From: Phoenix dactylifera
Lineage: Eukaryota; Streptophyta; Magnoliopsida; Arecales; Arecaceae
DNA: 64,000 bases
Direction: 5' to 3'
Assembly (NCBI RefSeq): GCF_009389715.1
Contig: NC_052399.1
Span: 4,356,938-4,420,937 of the forward strand
Shown here: positions 1 to 12,824 of the stretch, one piece after another
Position numbering within the stretch: position 1 is the stretch's first letter
Layout: each line of letters starts with the position of its first letter
Notes under the pieces: model-generated
What the model was told of the DNA's origin: nothing
Databases searched by the model: none
The model's input: the letters and a program-made list of their open reading frames with translations, nothing else
Made by a program: the position numbers and the translations under genes

Positions 1-22
1 TTCTAGATGGGTTATTACCAGC

Positions 23-487
23 CAAGGATGGCCAATCTGCGCCAAATCGGCTGGTTCGAGGTGTGCCGAACCAGTTGGTTGAGGACCGACACGGTTTAAC
101 CTGCATTTTTGATGCAGTTGGCTGTTTTGCTTCTAAACTCCTCCCCCTCCCTTGTGTTCTGGTAAGTCCTCCCTCTCTTCCTCTATCTCTCTCGCTCCGC
201 TATGATTAGGATAAGGGTTTCCCTTGGCCCTCCCTCTTCCTCCCTCCCTCTCTCTCTCTCTCTCTCTCTCACCCTCGCCCTCCCCTTCTCTCTTCCCCCC
301 GCTCTCTGGTAGGGATAGGGTTTTTGTCTGCCCTCCCCCTTCCTCCTTCCTCTCTCTTTCTCTCTCTTTTTCTCCTTCTTTTCCTCCCTCTCCCTATTTT
401 CACTATGCTATGGAATGATATGGATCCATATCGCACGGAACCGGTCGTTGGCCAGTATAATCTTCAATACCAGTTCAGCAAACCTTG
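23..487. mobile_element. Non-autonomous hAT-like element, family B copy 1
   Basis: The ends are CAAGGATGGC on the left and, read from the other strand, CAAGGTTTGC on the right. They are flanked by the 8-bp direct repeats TTACCAGC (15-22) and TTACCAAC (488-495), one mismatch. An 8-bp target duplication is the hallmark of the hAT superfamily. The interior has AACCGGT-like motifs near the ends and a long CT-rich core (about 125-400). No transposase is encoded. The same CAAGG...CCTTG ends recur at 28839-28953 and 39548-39819. Confidence 0.6.
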
Positions 488-495
488 TTACCAAC

Positions 496-745
496 AGTGA
501 GAGACCGAGAAAGTAAATGGTCAAAAGCTAAAATGATAATTTTTTGACACCTGCTTATTAACTTAATCAACAATTCTGAAGCGACCTTGATTTAGAAATC
601 GCCTGGCGATGTCCTTTTGTTCTCATTTTGTTATAACTTACAACTAAAATAAGTCTTATCATAAACTTATCAAATTAATTTTTTTTAGCATCATTTAATA
701 TCGATGGCTGGTAATCACTCTTTAAACCACAACCTTGAAATTCCT

Positions 746-813
<68 letters not shown>

Positions 814-2020
814 CTAACACCAATATGTTGTCTGTTTGCAGAGTCGCTAGGTATTTATTGACATGCTTTTACCTATGAGTGTTCATCAAACGTCATTAAG
901 AAGCAAAAAGAAGCAGCAGCTCTGAAAACACTCAAGATAAACATCGGGCATGAATCTAACAAAAATCGGATGAGCCTGTCTACAGGATGTTCCGGTCTGT
1001 AAAGCTACTGCTGATAGGTCAAAACAGGTCAATTTCTAGCAAGTTCTGCCCCCGACACCATCAGGAGCTGGCTCTAAAACCTTCTGCAGAGTTTAAACAT
1101 AAGTTTGTATGCGTTGCTTTTATATGACCTTGATATTGAGGAATGAGGATGATAATGATTGCCTGAAGTGACATAACAGGAGTTCAGTATCTCATCATTG
1201 GGCGAAGAAAATACCTGCAAAAATTTACTGCACATGATCCAGAGTGGATGTATATCTTGATGACGTGAGGCAAGTAATAGTGTCTGGGCTGGCATTGCCG
1301 GTTAAATTGTCTTTGTAAATTGTCGTGCTGTGGCCTCTCTTTTTGAATTTAGCCCTTTTATCTTCTATTGATCGATTTTAGTTCTTCATTCACCAGGAAA
1401 TAAGATCCCTCTTGTAATCTGCCTTTGGGAAGATTTCAGGGATAACATAGAAAATATGAGAAAACCTACCAATAAGAATGGCTTTGTTGGAGTCTCAGCT
1501 GATGTATGAATGATTATTTGATATGTGGATGTTATGCACCGAATGAATGGATGATAATGGCGCGAGCAGGATGGATGGGCATTGTTTCATGATAGTTTAT
1601 GTTTGATGGCAGGTGCGGATGTTGTAGAACTCTGGAGACAAAAGGTGTTAATGACGGACCTGAGCGTGTTTAGAAGGAGAGACGAGGGGGTAGAAGGCAG
1701 AAACTCCAATATAAGCTTCCAAGCATCCCAGCAAATACTGTGATCAAGCTTTATCCGAGTATAATATAGCAGCAGAGCTTGAATATAGTGAATATGCCAC
1801 AGTTAAATTCATTCTTATGGTGGTCGTGGAGGGACTCCACAATTGTTCGATTAAACTCTCTCACCCCACAGAAGGAGAATTATCTTGAGGCATCTGCAGT
1901 CGCCCACTTTTGATCTGGTGAACCATTGGCCATATCAGTGTCTTATGTCCAAGCTGAATGCTTGAGAGCAACTATGACCATCTTGAAAGAGAAGGAATGG
2001 TCCCTGTGCAGTGAAAGTTG
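496..2020. other. Intergenic, no gene seen
   Basis: No supported gene. It holds a (CT)n tract directly followed by a (TA)n tract at 750-809. The short ORFs show no family motifs and no splice-compatible continuation. Confidence 0.5.
750..809. repeat. (CT)n-(TA)n compound microsatellite
   Basis: About 28 bases of CT repeat run into about 29 bases of TA repeat. Confidence 0.95.
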
Positions 2021-2028
2021 CTTACAGC

Positions 2029-2468
2029 TATGGGTGCAAATGGGTCAGGTCAAGAATGGTCCCGATCTAATCCAATTTCTTATTCGGATCTTAATTTTAG
2101 ATCCAGACCCATCGGGTCCATTACTATAATTTTTGATCCAACGGATCATTCGGATCGGATCAGGTCCATGTATAATTCGGATCCAATCCAAAAAATTTAG
2201 GTTCGGTTCAGGTCTGGATCGAGTTTGGTTTGGGTCAACCTATCCATGGCTTCAGAATTTGTATTTGCACCCTCGTGGGCTACAACATGCGGGTCCAAAT
2301 AATTTTACAAATTCGAGTCGGGTTGGATCCGTAGATCCGATTCGGAAAAATGGAACGGATACAATTTTAGGATCCGATCCGGCTCCACAGATCCTCTAAA
2401 ATAGGTCAGATCAGATCTAAGCGGGTCGGGGCCGAGTTATGGATCAATTCGGTCCATTGGTAGCGTTA
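2029..2468. mobile_element. Non-autonomous hAT-like element, family A copy 1
   Basis: Perfect 8-bp target duplications, CTTACAGC, lie at 2021-2028 and 2469-2476. The left end reads TATGGGTGCAAATGGGTC and the right end, on the other strand, TAACGCTACCAATGGACC, an imperfect inverted repeat. The interior is rich in degenerate GGATC, GGGTC and GATCCG motifs, like the better preserved copies at 14862-15772 and 26948-28115. No transposase is encoded. This is the most diverged copy of the family in the window. Confidence 0.75.
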
Positions 2469-2476
2469 CTTACAGC

Positions 2477-5006
2477 GTGGTCCTAACCACCTGCCTCTAA
2501 TGAATGGTGCGTGGGTTCTCACCAAACCCAGCGGCATCTAAGTCAGCCTTCACATCCCTTCACATCTTAACCACCTGTCGTCAAAAAGACGAAATGATGC
2601 CAACTTAGGTTCTTGCACGAAATTAGGGATGACTCATGGCATCGCAAAAGATCCGATGCAGCGTCTCGTTGCATGCGTAGCTGTGCGTGCATGATTCTTA
2701 TCGTCGCTGTGCGATTTTTGGAACCCAAAGCCATACCAGTCGGCGTAGATATCGATTTAGACCCTGAAGCATTTCTGTTCGGGACCAATTTGCATCCTAC
2801 TACATTGCCTTTGGTCCTCTAAATTTGTCTCCCTGATTTCAATTCGATCTGGATTTAGATTTGGATGGGATCCACCCACCCACGATCATCTCCTTTCGAT
2901 GTTTATCTGGATTCTTTCTCCGTGGTTCATGATCTGTTGTTCCAATATCATTTTTCCCCCCTCAAGAGGTGGTCATGGAGGAAATGGAATTGCCAAAATT
3001 TAAAGATGTTCTAGTTTCAATTTTCCCTCTCCCTTTATAGATCATGTTTCAGACCATCACTTCCTTATCAAAACTAATGATTATAATTGACAATGAGGAA
3101 CTTTTCCTCATCAGAATTGAATAAATTATATTTCAGGCCATCTCTCTCTCTCTCTCTCTCTCTCTCAGCACAAACCGATCCAATAATGTATCGCATAAAT
3201 AGATTAGAAATGATTGTCAGAAATTTTTTAATAATTTATAACGAATTAAATATGTATATTATAATATAAAAATTAGTCTTTCCAATAGGGATTGCATGTT
3301 AAGTGTGCATTAATGAAGCATATAATGTTGATGCTCAGGACCAGGAAGAGTTAGGAAAGAGTTAAGAAAATATAACCATGTTGAAAGTCTTCAAAAATCA
3401 GTTTCGATCTGCCACATCAGCCAGTAGATTGGAGTGCATATGACCTGTGCATAAACACAATAGCTGCAGGTAGAGGCTTACATGTACATCTTGTGCAATG
3501 TATGGGTATACAACTAGTATATTATAAAAGCTGTGAAACTAAAAGTAAATGTTCCACCCACTCAATTAAAAGAATGAAGTTGATATAACAATGATTGCAA
3601 GAACTTTTTTTGACATTTGTAATGATTTATAGGGAATTAATCCATCTTTCCATTTGCATGGAAATAGAAAATAGATGTATATGATAAAAGCAACTAGAAT
3701 CCTTTTTTTTTTTTTTTGCTACGTTAGATCAGCACTCAGTTTTCACTAATACTCCAAAACTCTCTTGAGAAGGAGTTATGCTCAGTCTAATGATTATTGT
3801 GGATTCACATGCGCAAGCTCTAGAATTGGTGGAGAGACTGTGACACATGGATCTAGTGATAGTGAGATAGGTCTAGGGAGATCTTGTGCGTACCTAACTT
3901 GGTACCAAACAAGCAATGTCACTCACAGCCTGATGACTAGGATGAATTTCTAGAGATTTCTAGATTATAGAGGTTAGACAACGCTGTATGTTGTGGTTCA
4001 AATCTGGCCTGAGGGTGATCAAGCTGGTTGAGCCGAGGGAGCCGCCGGTATGGAGAGGGAAAGACGGGAATCACCTCCTGTGTGACGGCTGCGAACCTGC
4101 ACATTTTGGATCAAGTTAGAGTTGGCAAATTTTGGATCAACCAAGAGAAAGTCCCCTAGAAAATACCTAATCGAGCTATTTATAGCCTCGGTGGAGTGGC
4201 CCGGATGTCGAAGGTACTGTCAGTCCCCATCATGAGGGGGTATGGCTCTAAACTGGATGGCGTGCAGCTCAGATGGGCAGGTGACGTGCGGTACAGTTCA
4301 TTCTTAAAGATGGTAGGCGTTGACAGTCATAGCAGGGCATGGCTGGAGTAGTCATGGTGCCTTCTGACTGCTGTTGACCGGTTATGAAGGTATGACGCGG
4401 TAGTGTGGTGGAGTACGACCGCGTAGGTGGGTGTGGGCCTGCACGTGGATGAGGTTGTTGGCGAGGCCGACCTCGTTAAGTAGTCACGTCATGCGTTTAG
4501 TGAGGCTGGCTTGGTGTAGGCTGGGAGGGCATGATTTTCTGGGTTCCGAGGTGTACTCGAGGGAGCGCTCCGAGCCCGAGGGTCGGAGTGTTGGGGTCAG
4601 CGTCTCGAACTTTGTCGGGACGGATCGGCGTTTATCGGGAGGCACCCCGAGCTCGGTCGGGGGAGTCGGCGAATGCCCGGAGTTGGTGGAGTTCCGAGGA
4701 CGAGCTGGCTCTGGGTCGAAGTGAAGGTTTAGCCATTCGTCGTTGGTATTTACTGGGCCAAAAACTGGGTGGCCTTTTAGTTGTGGGCTGGACGATCCGT
4801 TTTTCCCTCTATCATTATATATGGTAATTTTTTCAGGTTTATATTGCATGCACTAAAGGAGATGGGCTTAAGGATTCATTTAGTAGACAAAAAAACCTTT
4901 TTTTCCCTAAAAGATGATTTTTGAAAGAATATAATATTTAAAAAATAGTTTTGGCATGTTTGGTCGATCATAAGAAAGTGCTACATTTTAGAGTAGTTTA
5001 TGTTTA
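2477..5006. other. Intergenic; possible LTR remnant at about 4000-4850
   Basis: No supported gene. A (CT)13 tract is at 3141-3166. The stretch from about 4000 to 4850 is GC-rich, with a TATA-like CTATTTATAG near 4168 and repeated GAGCCCGAG/CTCGG words. This resembles the LTR of a plant retrotransposon, but no TG...CA ends or target duplication could be fixed. ORFs in this block show no protein-family motif. Confidence 0.3.
3141..3166. repeat. (CT)13 microsatellite
   Basis: Uninterrupted TC dinucleotide run. Confidence 0.95.
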
Positions 5007-5021
5007 GTTGAGCATTTACTT

Positions 5022-5364
5022 CTTTTTTTTTTTGCTAAGGAAAAGAAAAGAGGGGGGTGAGGAGGACCTCACCGACGTAGCAACCCCCACTGGGCCTTCT
5101 CCCGCTGGAGAATGTTCGATACGAGTAGACATATTTTACTCATACTCTCCCAATCCACGGAGGAGCCCCACCAACGTGGCAGCCCCTTCTACGTGTGAAT
5201 ACATCACACCAGCACCATCTAATTACCGGCAGACTAGATGGCGACTCCACCGAGCAACCCAGACGGGGGGCATCCGACCTCCGCATTTAATCAACGCCCG
5301 CGCGTTTCAAACCTGGGCCATTTCAGTAGAATCTTAGCCCCGTTCCAGCCGTGCTACCATCTCG
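5022..5364 (-). mobile_element. tRNA-derived SINE, full length
   Basis: The element is flanked by a perfect 15-bp direct repeat, GTTGAGCATTTACTT, at 5007-5021 and 5365-5379. Read on the minus strand it starts with CGAGATGGTAGCACGGC, a tRNA-like head with an A-box-like segment. It then has a B-box-like GGTTTGAAACG (complement of 5303-5313). It ends in a poly(A) tail, seen as the T run at about 5023-5033. Length (343 bp), internal Pol III-type promoter, A tail and long target duplication together fit a SINE. It codes for no protein. Confidence 0.85.
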
Positions 5365-5980
5365 GTTGAGCATTTACTTTTCTAAAAAGATTGTACGAAA
5401 TGTCTATTATATTCTTAATAAATAAAACAACATTACTCATAGATTTTGATAGTTTAAGAGTATTGTTGAAAAATAAAAAGAACCTAATTTTCTACATATG
5501 AAAAAGTAACTTTTTTATATTCTCTTTTAATTTTTTTATACCAAAATATGAGAATCTTATTTTCTTAAACATCTTTTTTTTAAAAAAAAAAAAAAAACTT
5601 CAACTAAGCAAGTAATTTATTTTTGTTTTTCAGTTAACCATACTTTTTTTTTTTTTTTTTTTTATTGCGCATGCGCGCAAGAAAAGAGTGTAGGGTGTTG
5701 GTGTCGGGGTTCATGCCATATGGCACGGCCTAGTGGTTGTACAGTCATATGTACTTACTAAGGGTTTTGAGGAAATTTTCAGAGGGTTCGGTCCCAGTTT
5801 CGGTGGGGAAAATTTAAGGATGCGAGCCTTTAGAAAGATGCTAGCTGACAATGTGCACAGTCATATGCACTTACTATTGCTGCCAACATCGCAGGTGGCA
5901 GTGGTAGCTACCACTCGGAAAATGGTGGATCCTACCATGTACATGGCGAGGGCCACAATAGCACTAGGTAAAACATAACA

Positions 5981-6194
5981 GCTTGTGTGCTACTTTTCAT
6001 TATCTAAAAGATTAGTCTTTACCCACGTTTCATTTGAGATTTAACACCTACAATCTACTAGTCTAATATTCTTTCACTGCTTGTGTGTGCGCGTGTGCTT
6101 GTGTGCTGCTTTTCATTATCTAAAAGATTAGTCTTTACCCACATTTCATTTGAGATTTAACACCTACAATTTACTAGTCTAATACTCTTTCAGG
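5981..6194. repeat. Tandem duplication, two copies
   Basis: Copy 1 is at 5981-6076 and copy 2 at 6097-6194, offset 116 bp. They share the run from GCTTGTGTGCT through TTTCATTATCTAAAAGATTA to CTACTAGTCTAAT-type sequence with only a few mismatches. A GT/GC-rich spacer separates them. Confidence 0.85.
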
Positions 6195-9100
6195 GCATGC
6201 GCTCGCGTGTAGAGCAAGTAATGGAAGTAGTCTTACAGCTTTTTCCGCTCATTATGCGCCCAAGCTAGAGAAGACTGTTCATTGCAAGTAATCCCATTAT
6301 TAGGAGATTTTTTTGATAAGAATGTTGAGCAAGAGCCCTTTTTTCTAATATAAAGTATATATTTCCTTAACCTTATAGCACAATTAGCCCAAATGTGTTT
6401 ATATACATCGATCCCCAAGTTCATGACATTACATTTGAAGAAGACATCTTGTGCATATCTCACAGCGATACGAGATGTATTTTGATTAATGAGAGTTCCG
6501 TTTGTTGCAAAGGAGGGGATGCTTTATCACGATATATAGTTAACCTTTCTTAGGGGGAAAATATTTTGCACGGAGCTTTGTTTGTATTTTAGGGCAAAAA
6601 ATGTGCTAGATTCCAACTTGCAAAAGAACTTGAGAGAGAATAGCTGCACTAAATGCTACATAAGTTGGTAAATCAAGTTTCTTTTCAATAATTTTACTTC
6701 CTTGCTTGAGAAGTGCAGGCGTGCAGCCCATGCGACTATTACTGATAAAAAATCATGGAACGGGCAAAATTTTTTCCTAATGACCTCCTTGTTCGACCAC
6801 CTTTTTTTTTAAAAAAAAACCTATTTCAACAAGTTAATTAGTTTTCGAAGCATGATATGACAACTAACGTAATCCTATCCATCAACCCAATTATAATGTG
6901 ATCTTAGCTTGGTTTGGATCAAGCTTGGGAGACATCAAACGCATGCAAATTAACCAAGCAACGTACATGGGAAAGAGGATATATAAGCCTTGTGCTACGC
7001 AATAAAAATTGTTTATAGGAGTAGAGCGAATCATTGCAAAGCATGGAAGAGTCCACATGACACGAACCAGTTTTTCTTGACCAACCAAGCTGGTTGGTCG
7101 GGTTTGGAGAGAGAGATCCGGCTGCAGTCTCTCGTGCGTGCGAGCGCGAAGCAGTCGAGAAGTCAGGAACCGGGCGGTGACCGCATCGCACCTCGACGAC
7201 GCCTTTTGAGAGCCTGTGTGCTCGAAGAGGCTGATGCTTCGCATGAAAAGATGGGGTCACAAAAAGAAAGGGAATTTTATCATTGTGTTGACGTCACCTG
7301 CTGTCCATTGACCGATGACCATGCCACGTGAGTGCAATCCAACCCACAAACCCCATTCCACCTCCGTACTTAATAGAGGTTCCTAAAAGATTAAAAAAGA
7401 AATGTTGTACATGGGCTTTTAGTTCATGCAATCTTACCATCGTATTTATACGCTGCCCAAAATTTTAATTCAATTTTTTTTTAATTGAACCAGATCAATC
7501 GCTGAGCTAATGAATCAGACCAAGCAAAAAGGTGATATCGCGCCGATAAACAAAAAAACTCGACCCGAACCAACCAACAGTGGATTGGATCAGATATATG
7601 TTGAAGAAAAATGTTTAATTTGATGGACAAGTTTCTATGGATATGGGGTGATATTTTTGAAAGCATCTTAATCCATGCTCAAACACTAAATTGGAATCTA
7701 TTTCTGCTAGGGTTCCGATGAGTTAACATTTAGGATCTACATGGTTTTACACTTTGAATGTGGATCATATTCTCTGCAAGACTACAGTCTTATTTTAAAT
7801 AGAAGAGACCAGTTATACTGTGAATCGATAGGTAGGCCTTCAATTATTTAGGCCAGAACTATTTGGGTTTGGTCATGTCTAGTGGGGGTGGTGCACTTGG
7901 CGCTACATGTATATTGTCCTTAAAGTAGAAAGATCTGTACAAATATGATGTCCGTATGTATATATGTGTCTCCAAGTCATTATGGTACTATATTTAGATA
8001 GTTAAAGTGGGTTAGGTGAAAACACTGCCCGTCATTATAGTATCACTTGCCATGAAAAGGCAAAGGAGGGCGGTGGAGGAAAAGAGAAGAAAAAGCAGTC
8101 ATGTCATTGAAACCCTCCTCGTTGGGCTTTGGTCATGGTCATGCATGGAAGCATTTCCCTAGGAGAATCGAATCAGACCAGCGTCCTCTCTCTTCTTTTT
8201 TTTTTGTGTGCTTTCTTTTCACAGTTTAACATCGCCCCTTTAACTTCACCCGAGAGAATGGAAGGCATATCATCCTATGGTTTTGAAACACCCTCGTCGC
8301 TAACACCATGAGAAAGAAAGAGGAGCAAAAGCAAAAGCAAGCCCACTCAAATAAAAACACGAAGGGTCAGAAAAAGAAAAGGGATGTGAAGTTGCATAGA
8401 TTAATATCAAACATGAGAAGAAGGCGGGGGAGGAGGGATCTAAAACAAAGGAAAAGATGGTCAACACCGTCCTCGAAGACTACTTCCATTGTCTTTCTTT
8501 ATAGAAGCTCACCAGTTGTTCCTTTACTTCTTTTCTTTCAGGCATTTCACTTAGTGCATGAGAATTAATAAAAGGATGCTTTCTCCCTCCTCAAAAATTC
8601 CTCGAGTCTCTCTCAACCATGAGAAAAAGATAAAAGATAAAGCTCTGGTAGAACACAATACAATCTACAGTTTTATGCTTATACCACTTTGAGGTTCTTG
8701 GCTTAGGCTTTTTTATATTCTTTCACATAGATATATACACATAATACGTTAATATATATTCATATGAGTACATGGATGCGTAGTCATATATGTAATTTAG
8801 TACTGAGGATTTCACATCGGATGGAAGTCAATGACAAAAAGAGAATCTACAACCATGGTATCAGATTGATGGGATAAGATTGGCTTGGCCAATTTTGTAT
8901 GCTTGCAGCTTGCATGAATGTGTAATGTGTGTGGATATACGTTTATGTGAGTTTCCGGACTTCTTTCCTCAAAATCCATCAAACGAACGCATACTTTTGG
9001 CCTGAATTGTACATATAATTAAAGGAATATTTACTCTCAAGGGAAAAAGTTTGAAAAAGCAACGGCTAGTTTCCCAGTTGGTGACCGTTAGGGAGTGGGT

Positions 9101-9883
9101 TTTTTTTTTTTAAAAAAAAAGAAGAATAAGAGGCGCGTCTTTCCTGTCAAAGGTTTTTCTTATGTGTGGAATATTCACTTGGTCTGCTCCTTGAGATTAT
9201 TTATGCGTTCCATGCATGTTCCTTCTCATCCAATCCTACGTCAACATGAAAGCACCCCCCTCAAGCTCGAGCCACGTGGACCTGAGCTCGTGGCGACACA
9301 TCAGCATGGAACACCCCCCCACCTCAATGCCCTTGTAGGCCCACATTGATTTCTTTGTCATTCTAAACCGAATTCTGAGATCTAGCTAGTTTTCATCTGA
9401 AATGCTGAATCCTTCTGGAAATGTAATCTAGTACGACTAACTTCTGACACTAGTAATTAAATATTTGCATAGCATGGAGGCAGCACGCGAATAAGAGATC
9501 TCGGGCCTTTTTGAATTATTGTTATGGAATATCTCCAGGGTGAATCGATGGCCTTTTGAATTATTGATAAAGGGGAGGGAAGGTGGTAAAGAATAAGAGA
9601 TCGGAATGGGTTTTTGCCAATATGGGATTTGATTCTTAGGGTAAAATCATACTATACTACTCCATCTTCAGACGACCCCACAGACTCTACTCTTAGGCAT
9701 ATACGCTCCCACAAATGGCAAGTGCATCTAAAGTTCTCCTAAACGTGCATGCATGTGTGAGCTAGCGGCGCTCATGGTTTCAGCAAATTGAACTATGTTG
9801 AAAAAAAAAGAAAAAAAAATTTATTTATGTCTGTCAATTATAATATATAGGAGTAGCCTTTATATAGAACTAGAAGGCTGACA

Positions 9884-9961
9884 AAGTTTGGTAAAGCCGA
9901 CTAAGTTTGGCACAATCAATCATAAATCAATTAAGGTGAAGTTTGGTAAAGCCGACTAAGT
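9884..9961. repeat. Pair of 23-bp direct repeats
   Basis: The words AAGTTTGGTAAAGCC and GACTAAGT run together at 9884-9906 and again at 9939-9961. Their origin is unknown; they could be a target duplication or a local slippage product. Confidence 0.8.
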
Positions 9962-10380
9962 ATCACTTAGTAATACATAGAAACGGAGAATTTATCTTTA
10001 TTTATTTATTTTTTTTTTGAAAGAACATCGATTTCCGATTAGCCAGGATTGTTGCACAGTAAATGAGATTCCATGTGGGGTGAGAATCATGTAAAGAAGA
10101 GGAGGTTGGAGGCCAGATGCGAAAATTACTCTCTACACCATGATGCACGCACTTCACTTCTCTCCTACCCATGTCTAAAAAGATGTTACTAAGAAAGCCA
10201 ATTTGAAATTCTCCCCAAATTTGTCGATCTTTAGCATCCCTCTCAATGCCTTTCTCTTCTTTTTCTTCTTTTAGTTTTCTGTGATTCCATTGTTCAAAGA
10301 GTGGCAGTGAAAAAGAAAAGAGGAACATCCCCGGGCCTCCACACCCAAGCTTGATTCCCAATAATTGAGGCCTGCGCAAG

Positions 10381-10387
10381 TATAAAA
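10381..10387 (+). promoter_or_regulatory. TATA box of the RanBP2-finger gene
   Basis: TATAAAA lies about 690 bp upstream of the start codon. It is followed by a C-rich stretch and a plausible transcription start region near 10412. A good donor follows at about 10500 (AG|GTAAGC), so the gene appears to have a 5'UTR intron that ends at the acceptor GATGGCAG (about 11060). Confidence 0.6.
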
Positions 10388-11071
10388 CCCCCCCCAACGC
10401 CCCCCAAACCTAATCCACAGCAGCACACAAGCTCACCAAGCATTCCTCTCATCTCCCATTCTCACCCCCGTCATTTCCTCCCTATCACCTTCTAGCTAGG
10501 TAAGCAAGCCCTTCTCCACCCCTGCTTACTCTCCTCTGCTTTCTGGTTCAATCTTTGCTTCCATCTCTGTGCTCTTGTATGCTTTCATGCCTGGCAGAAT
10601 GGCCTGCAATGACCACGTAGCTGCATCTCATGGCTCGCTTCATTGCATAGCAGAGTCTCATGTGATCCCAAGTTCGAGCACTTGGCGCAGAAGGCTTGGC
10701 ACGTACTATTAGTGTAGTTTCAGAAGGAATTAGTATCACTTTATGGTACTAGCTAGCTAGTATGGTTTCAAACTTCCAATTATATATAGAAGCAGGACCT
10801 TGATGTATTTCCCTGCTTTACTTCAATCTCTCTCTCTCTCTCCTTATTTTTGTTCTGGTTATTGATCTTTTGGCTCTTACTTCCTAACAATGCAACCTCC
10901 TTAATTCTGGAAACTGCCATCTAGTTGAAAAAAAGATTGGTACAGCAAAAAATACTTGGTTATTTTTGGTCGTGTCTTTGCAATACCATAAGACATCCAC
11001 GAGGAACGGTGTTTTATTTTCTGTCTCTCTCTCTCTGTCTTGTTGTTGGGATGATGGCAGGGTTTGAGAAG

Positions 11072-12309
11072 ATGAACAGGAAGCCCGGAGATTGGAACTG
11101 CAGGTCCTGCCAGCACCTCAACTTCAGCCGCCGCGATTCATGCCAGCGGTGCGGCGAGCCGAGGTCGAGCAGCGACCGCTCGGACTATGCGAGCTTCGGC
11201 GGCGGCCGCGGGGGCTCCTCCTTCGGCTTCAGCAGTGGATCTGACGTCCGGCCCGGCGACTGGTACTGCTCATGCGGCGCCCACAACTTTGCCAGCCGTT
11301 CCAGCTGCTTCAGGTGCGGTGCCTTCAAGGACGACTCCGCCGTCAGCGGTGGTTTCGAGGGCGATGTGCCGCGCTCCCGGGGGTTCGGCTTTGGTGGTGG
11401 CGGTGGCGGTGGCGGTGGTCGTGCCGGCTGGAAGTCTGGGGACTGGATTTGCACCAGGTGTCCTTCAATCCCTTATCTTCTCATCCTTCCTGCCTCAATT
11501 TTTCTTATATATATATAAATAAACTTTTCAAACCTTGCGCCAATACTCTACTTGCATTCATCCATGGCTGTGCCGAGTGCATCTCATCTACGCACGCAGC
11601 AAACAGACACCTAGTTTCGCTATCTTTCCTCTTGTTTTCCTCGCAAAAGAACAACTAAAAAGTAGTAGATAAGAATGGAAATGAAGAGAAACATACAAAC
11701 AACGCACATTGGTTGTCCTTTTTTTGGTACACCAAATTGGTGGTTGTTTGGTGCCTTGTCTACGTTGCAGCCATGGTTACACCAGCGCCGATAGTACGGG
11801 TTGGAATCACGTAGTTGCTGCCACCGCCGGACTCTGGTGTTTACCTCAGCAAGTTGTTGGCTATTTAATTCTGGGCCCTCGACCCTCCATGAAATTGCAA
11901 CATCTGTCACGCTACCTGCCGACGAATATTCGTAATGTAGATAGATTCACCATAGGTAAAAGATAATTAATTCACCTTAGATCTGATGAAGAGCAGCATA
12001 TGGATGGCCTGCATGCATTTCATTTAATTTGCCCTGGTTCTGTGTCTATCAATATGCTTGGCTAATTAATTTCGTGCTAACGTTTCATCAGGTCGGGCTG
12101 CAACGAGCACAACTTTGCGAGCAGGATGGAGTGCTTTCGGTGCAATGCACCTCGGGAGTCCGGTAATCCATCTCGACGTCGTTCGACTGCTTTCTTATTT
12201 CTTTTATTAATATTTGCTTTGAGTTTTTCTATTCTAGTTAGTGTTTCACGTTTCATGTTTGATGTCCTGATACAATCTGTGGCTTCCAATTGCAGGGACC
12301 GAAGTCTAA
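11072..12309 (+). CDS. RanBP2-type zinc-finger protein (three NZF fingers)
   Basis: Three coding exons, 11072-11457, 12092-12162 and 12296-12309, join in frame at GT-AG borders to give a complete 156-residue protein. It has three RanBP2/NZF fingers of the W-x-C...C...N-F...C-x2-C type at residues about 5-31, 60-84 and 121-151. Serine/glycine-rich linkers separate them, including a run of nine glycines. Plant proteins of this size and layout are predicted single-stranded RNA-binding proteins of nucleus and cytoplasm; that role comes from the family. I chose the ATG at 11072 because GATGGCAG just upstream looks like the acceptor of a 5'UTR intron. The in-frame ATG at 11051 would then be intronic. 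Finger 2 begins C-x-C instead of the usual C-x2-4-C. The first exon is very GC-rich, as in monocot genes. No frameshifts are seen. Confidence 0.9.
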
Positions 12310-12732
12310 TTAAGAAGTGGACCAAGTGACATAAGATGAACGTGAGAGATGAGATCATATGATATAGTAGTAATGTCAACTTTTAGTTACTGGTTTTGCT
12401 CCTACCGGACTCTTTTTCTTTTTTTCTTTTGGTTTTAAAGCCCACCCGTCCTCGATGTGGGAGTGTCCTGTCTCGGTTTTTTGTTTGCACTTTGGAGTTG
12501 TATCCGCCATCTTCTTTCGCTTTAGAAGTATAACTATCTAGTTGTGTTGTTGCCTCTTCTATTAAACTATCTGGAAAATTATCTTGTGTAATGTCTTAAG
12601 AATGGGCTTCTAATTACCCTATCTTAGGATGGGTAATGATCTTAGTTAATTAAGCTCTTTGAATAGCTAATGGCAAATCCATCGTATACTTATGAATGGA
12701 GATACGGCTGCGTATATATTCTGGCAAACGTT

Positions 12733-12824
12733 TTTTTTTTTTTTTTTTTGATGAAAAAGGGAGGAATATTCCACCCAGTTTTATGAAGTATGAGGAGAAG
12801 GAAGAACATCATATGGAGCATCCA
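12733..12824 (-). mobile_element. 5'-truncated poly(A) retroelement fragment
   Basis: It is flanked by near-identical 19-bp direct repeats, ATATATTCTGGCAAACGTT (12714-12732) and ATATATTCCGGCAAATGTT (12825-12843). The insert begins with a long T run, so it is a poly(A)-tailed element in minus orientation. Its 3' body (read on the minus strand) includes GGGTGGAATATTCCTCCC. It is too short to tell LINE from SINE. Confidence 0.75.

Larger units (their letters stand above)
5380..10380. other. Intergenic with short local repeats, no gene seen
   Basis: No ORF here shows a family motif or joins by splicing. Visible items are T/A homopolymer runs near 5640-5665, a 116-bp-period tandem duplication (5981-6194), a CACGTG G-box near 9272 and a pair of 23-bp direct repeats near 9884 and 9939. 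The right end is the promoter side of the RanBP2-finger gene. Confidence 0.45.

Noticed and set aside
20-42. miR169-like start CAGCCAAGGATG
   Set aside because: The 12-base match continues GCCAATCTGC instead of the mature miRNA sequence. No complementary arm for a hairpin is seen, and it falls in the terminal repeat of a transposable element.
3990-4020. tRNA-like B box (GTGGTTCAAATCTGG)
   Set aside because: No matching A box or cloverleaf could be drawn and no A tail follows.
4431-4849. Overlapping ORFs of about 100-120 codons
   Set aside because: GC-rich, LTR-like segment; no recognised domain in any frame.
6891-7260. Overlapping minus-strand ORFs of about 115 codons
   Set aside because: Two frames are open at once, with no family motif and no splice continuation.
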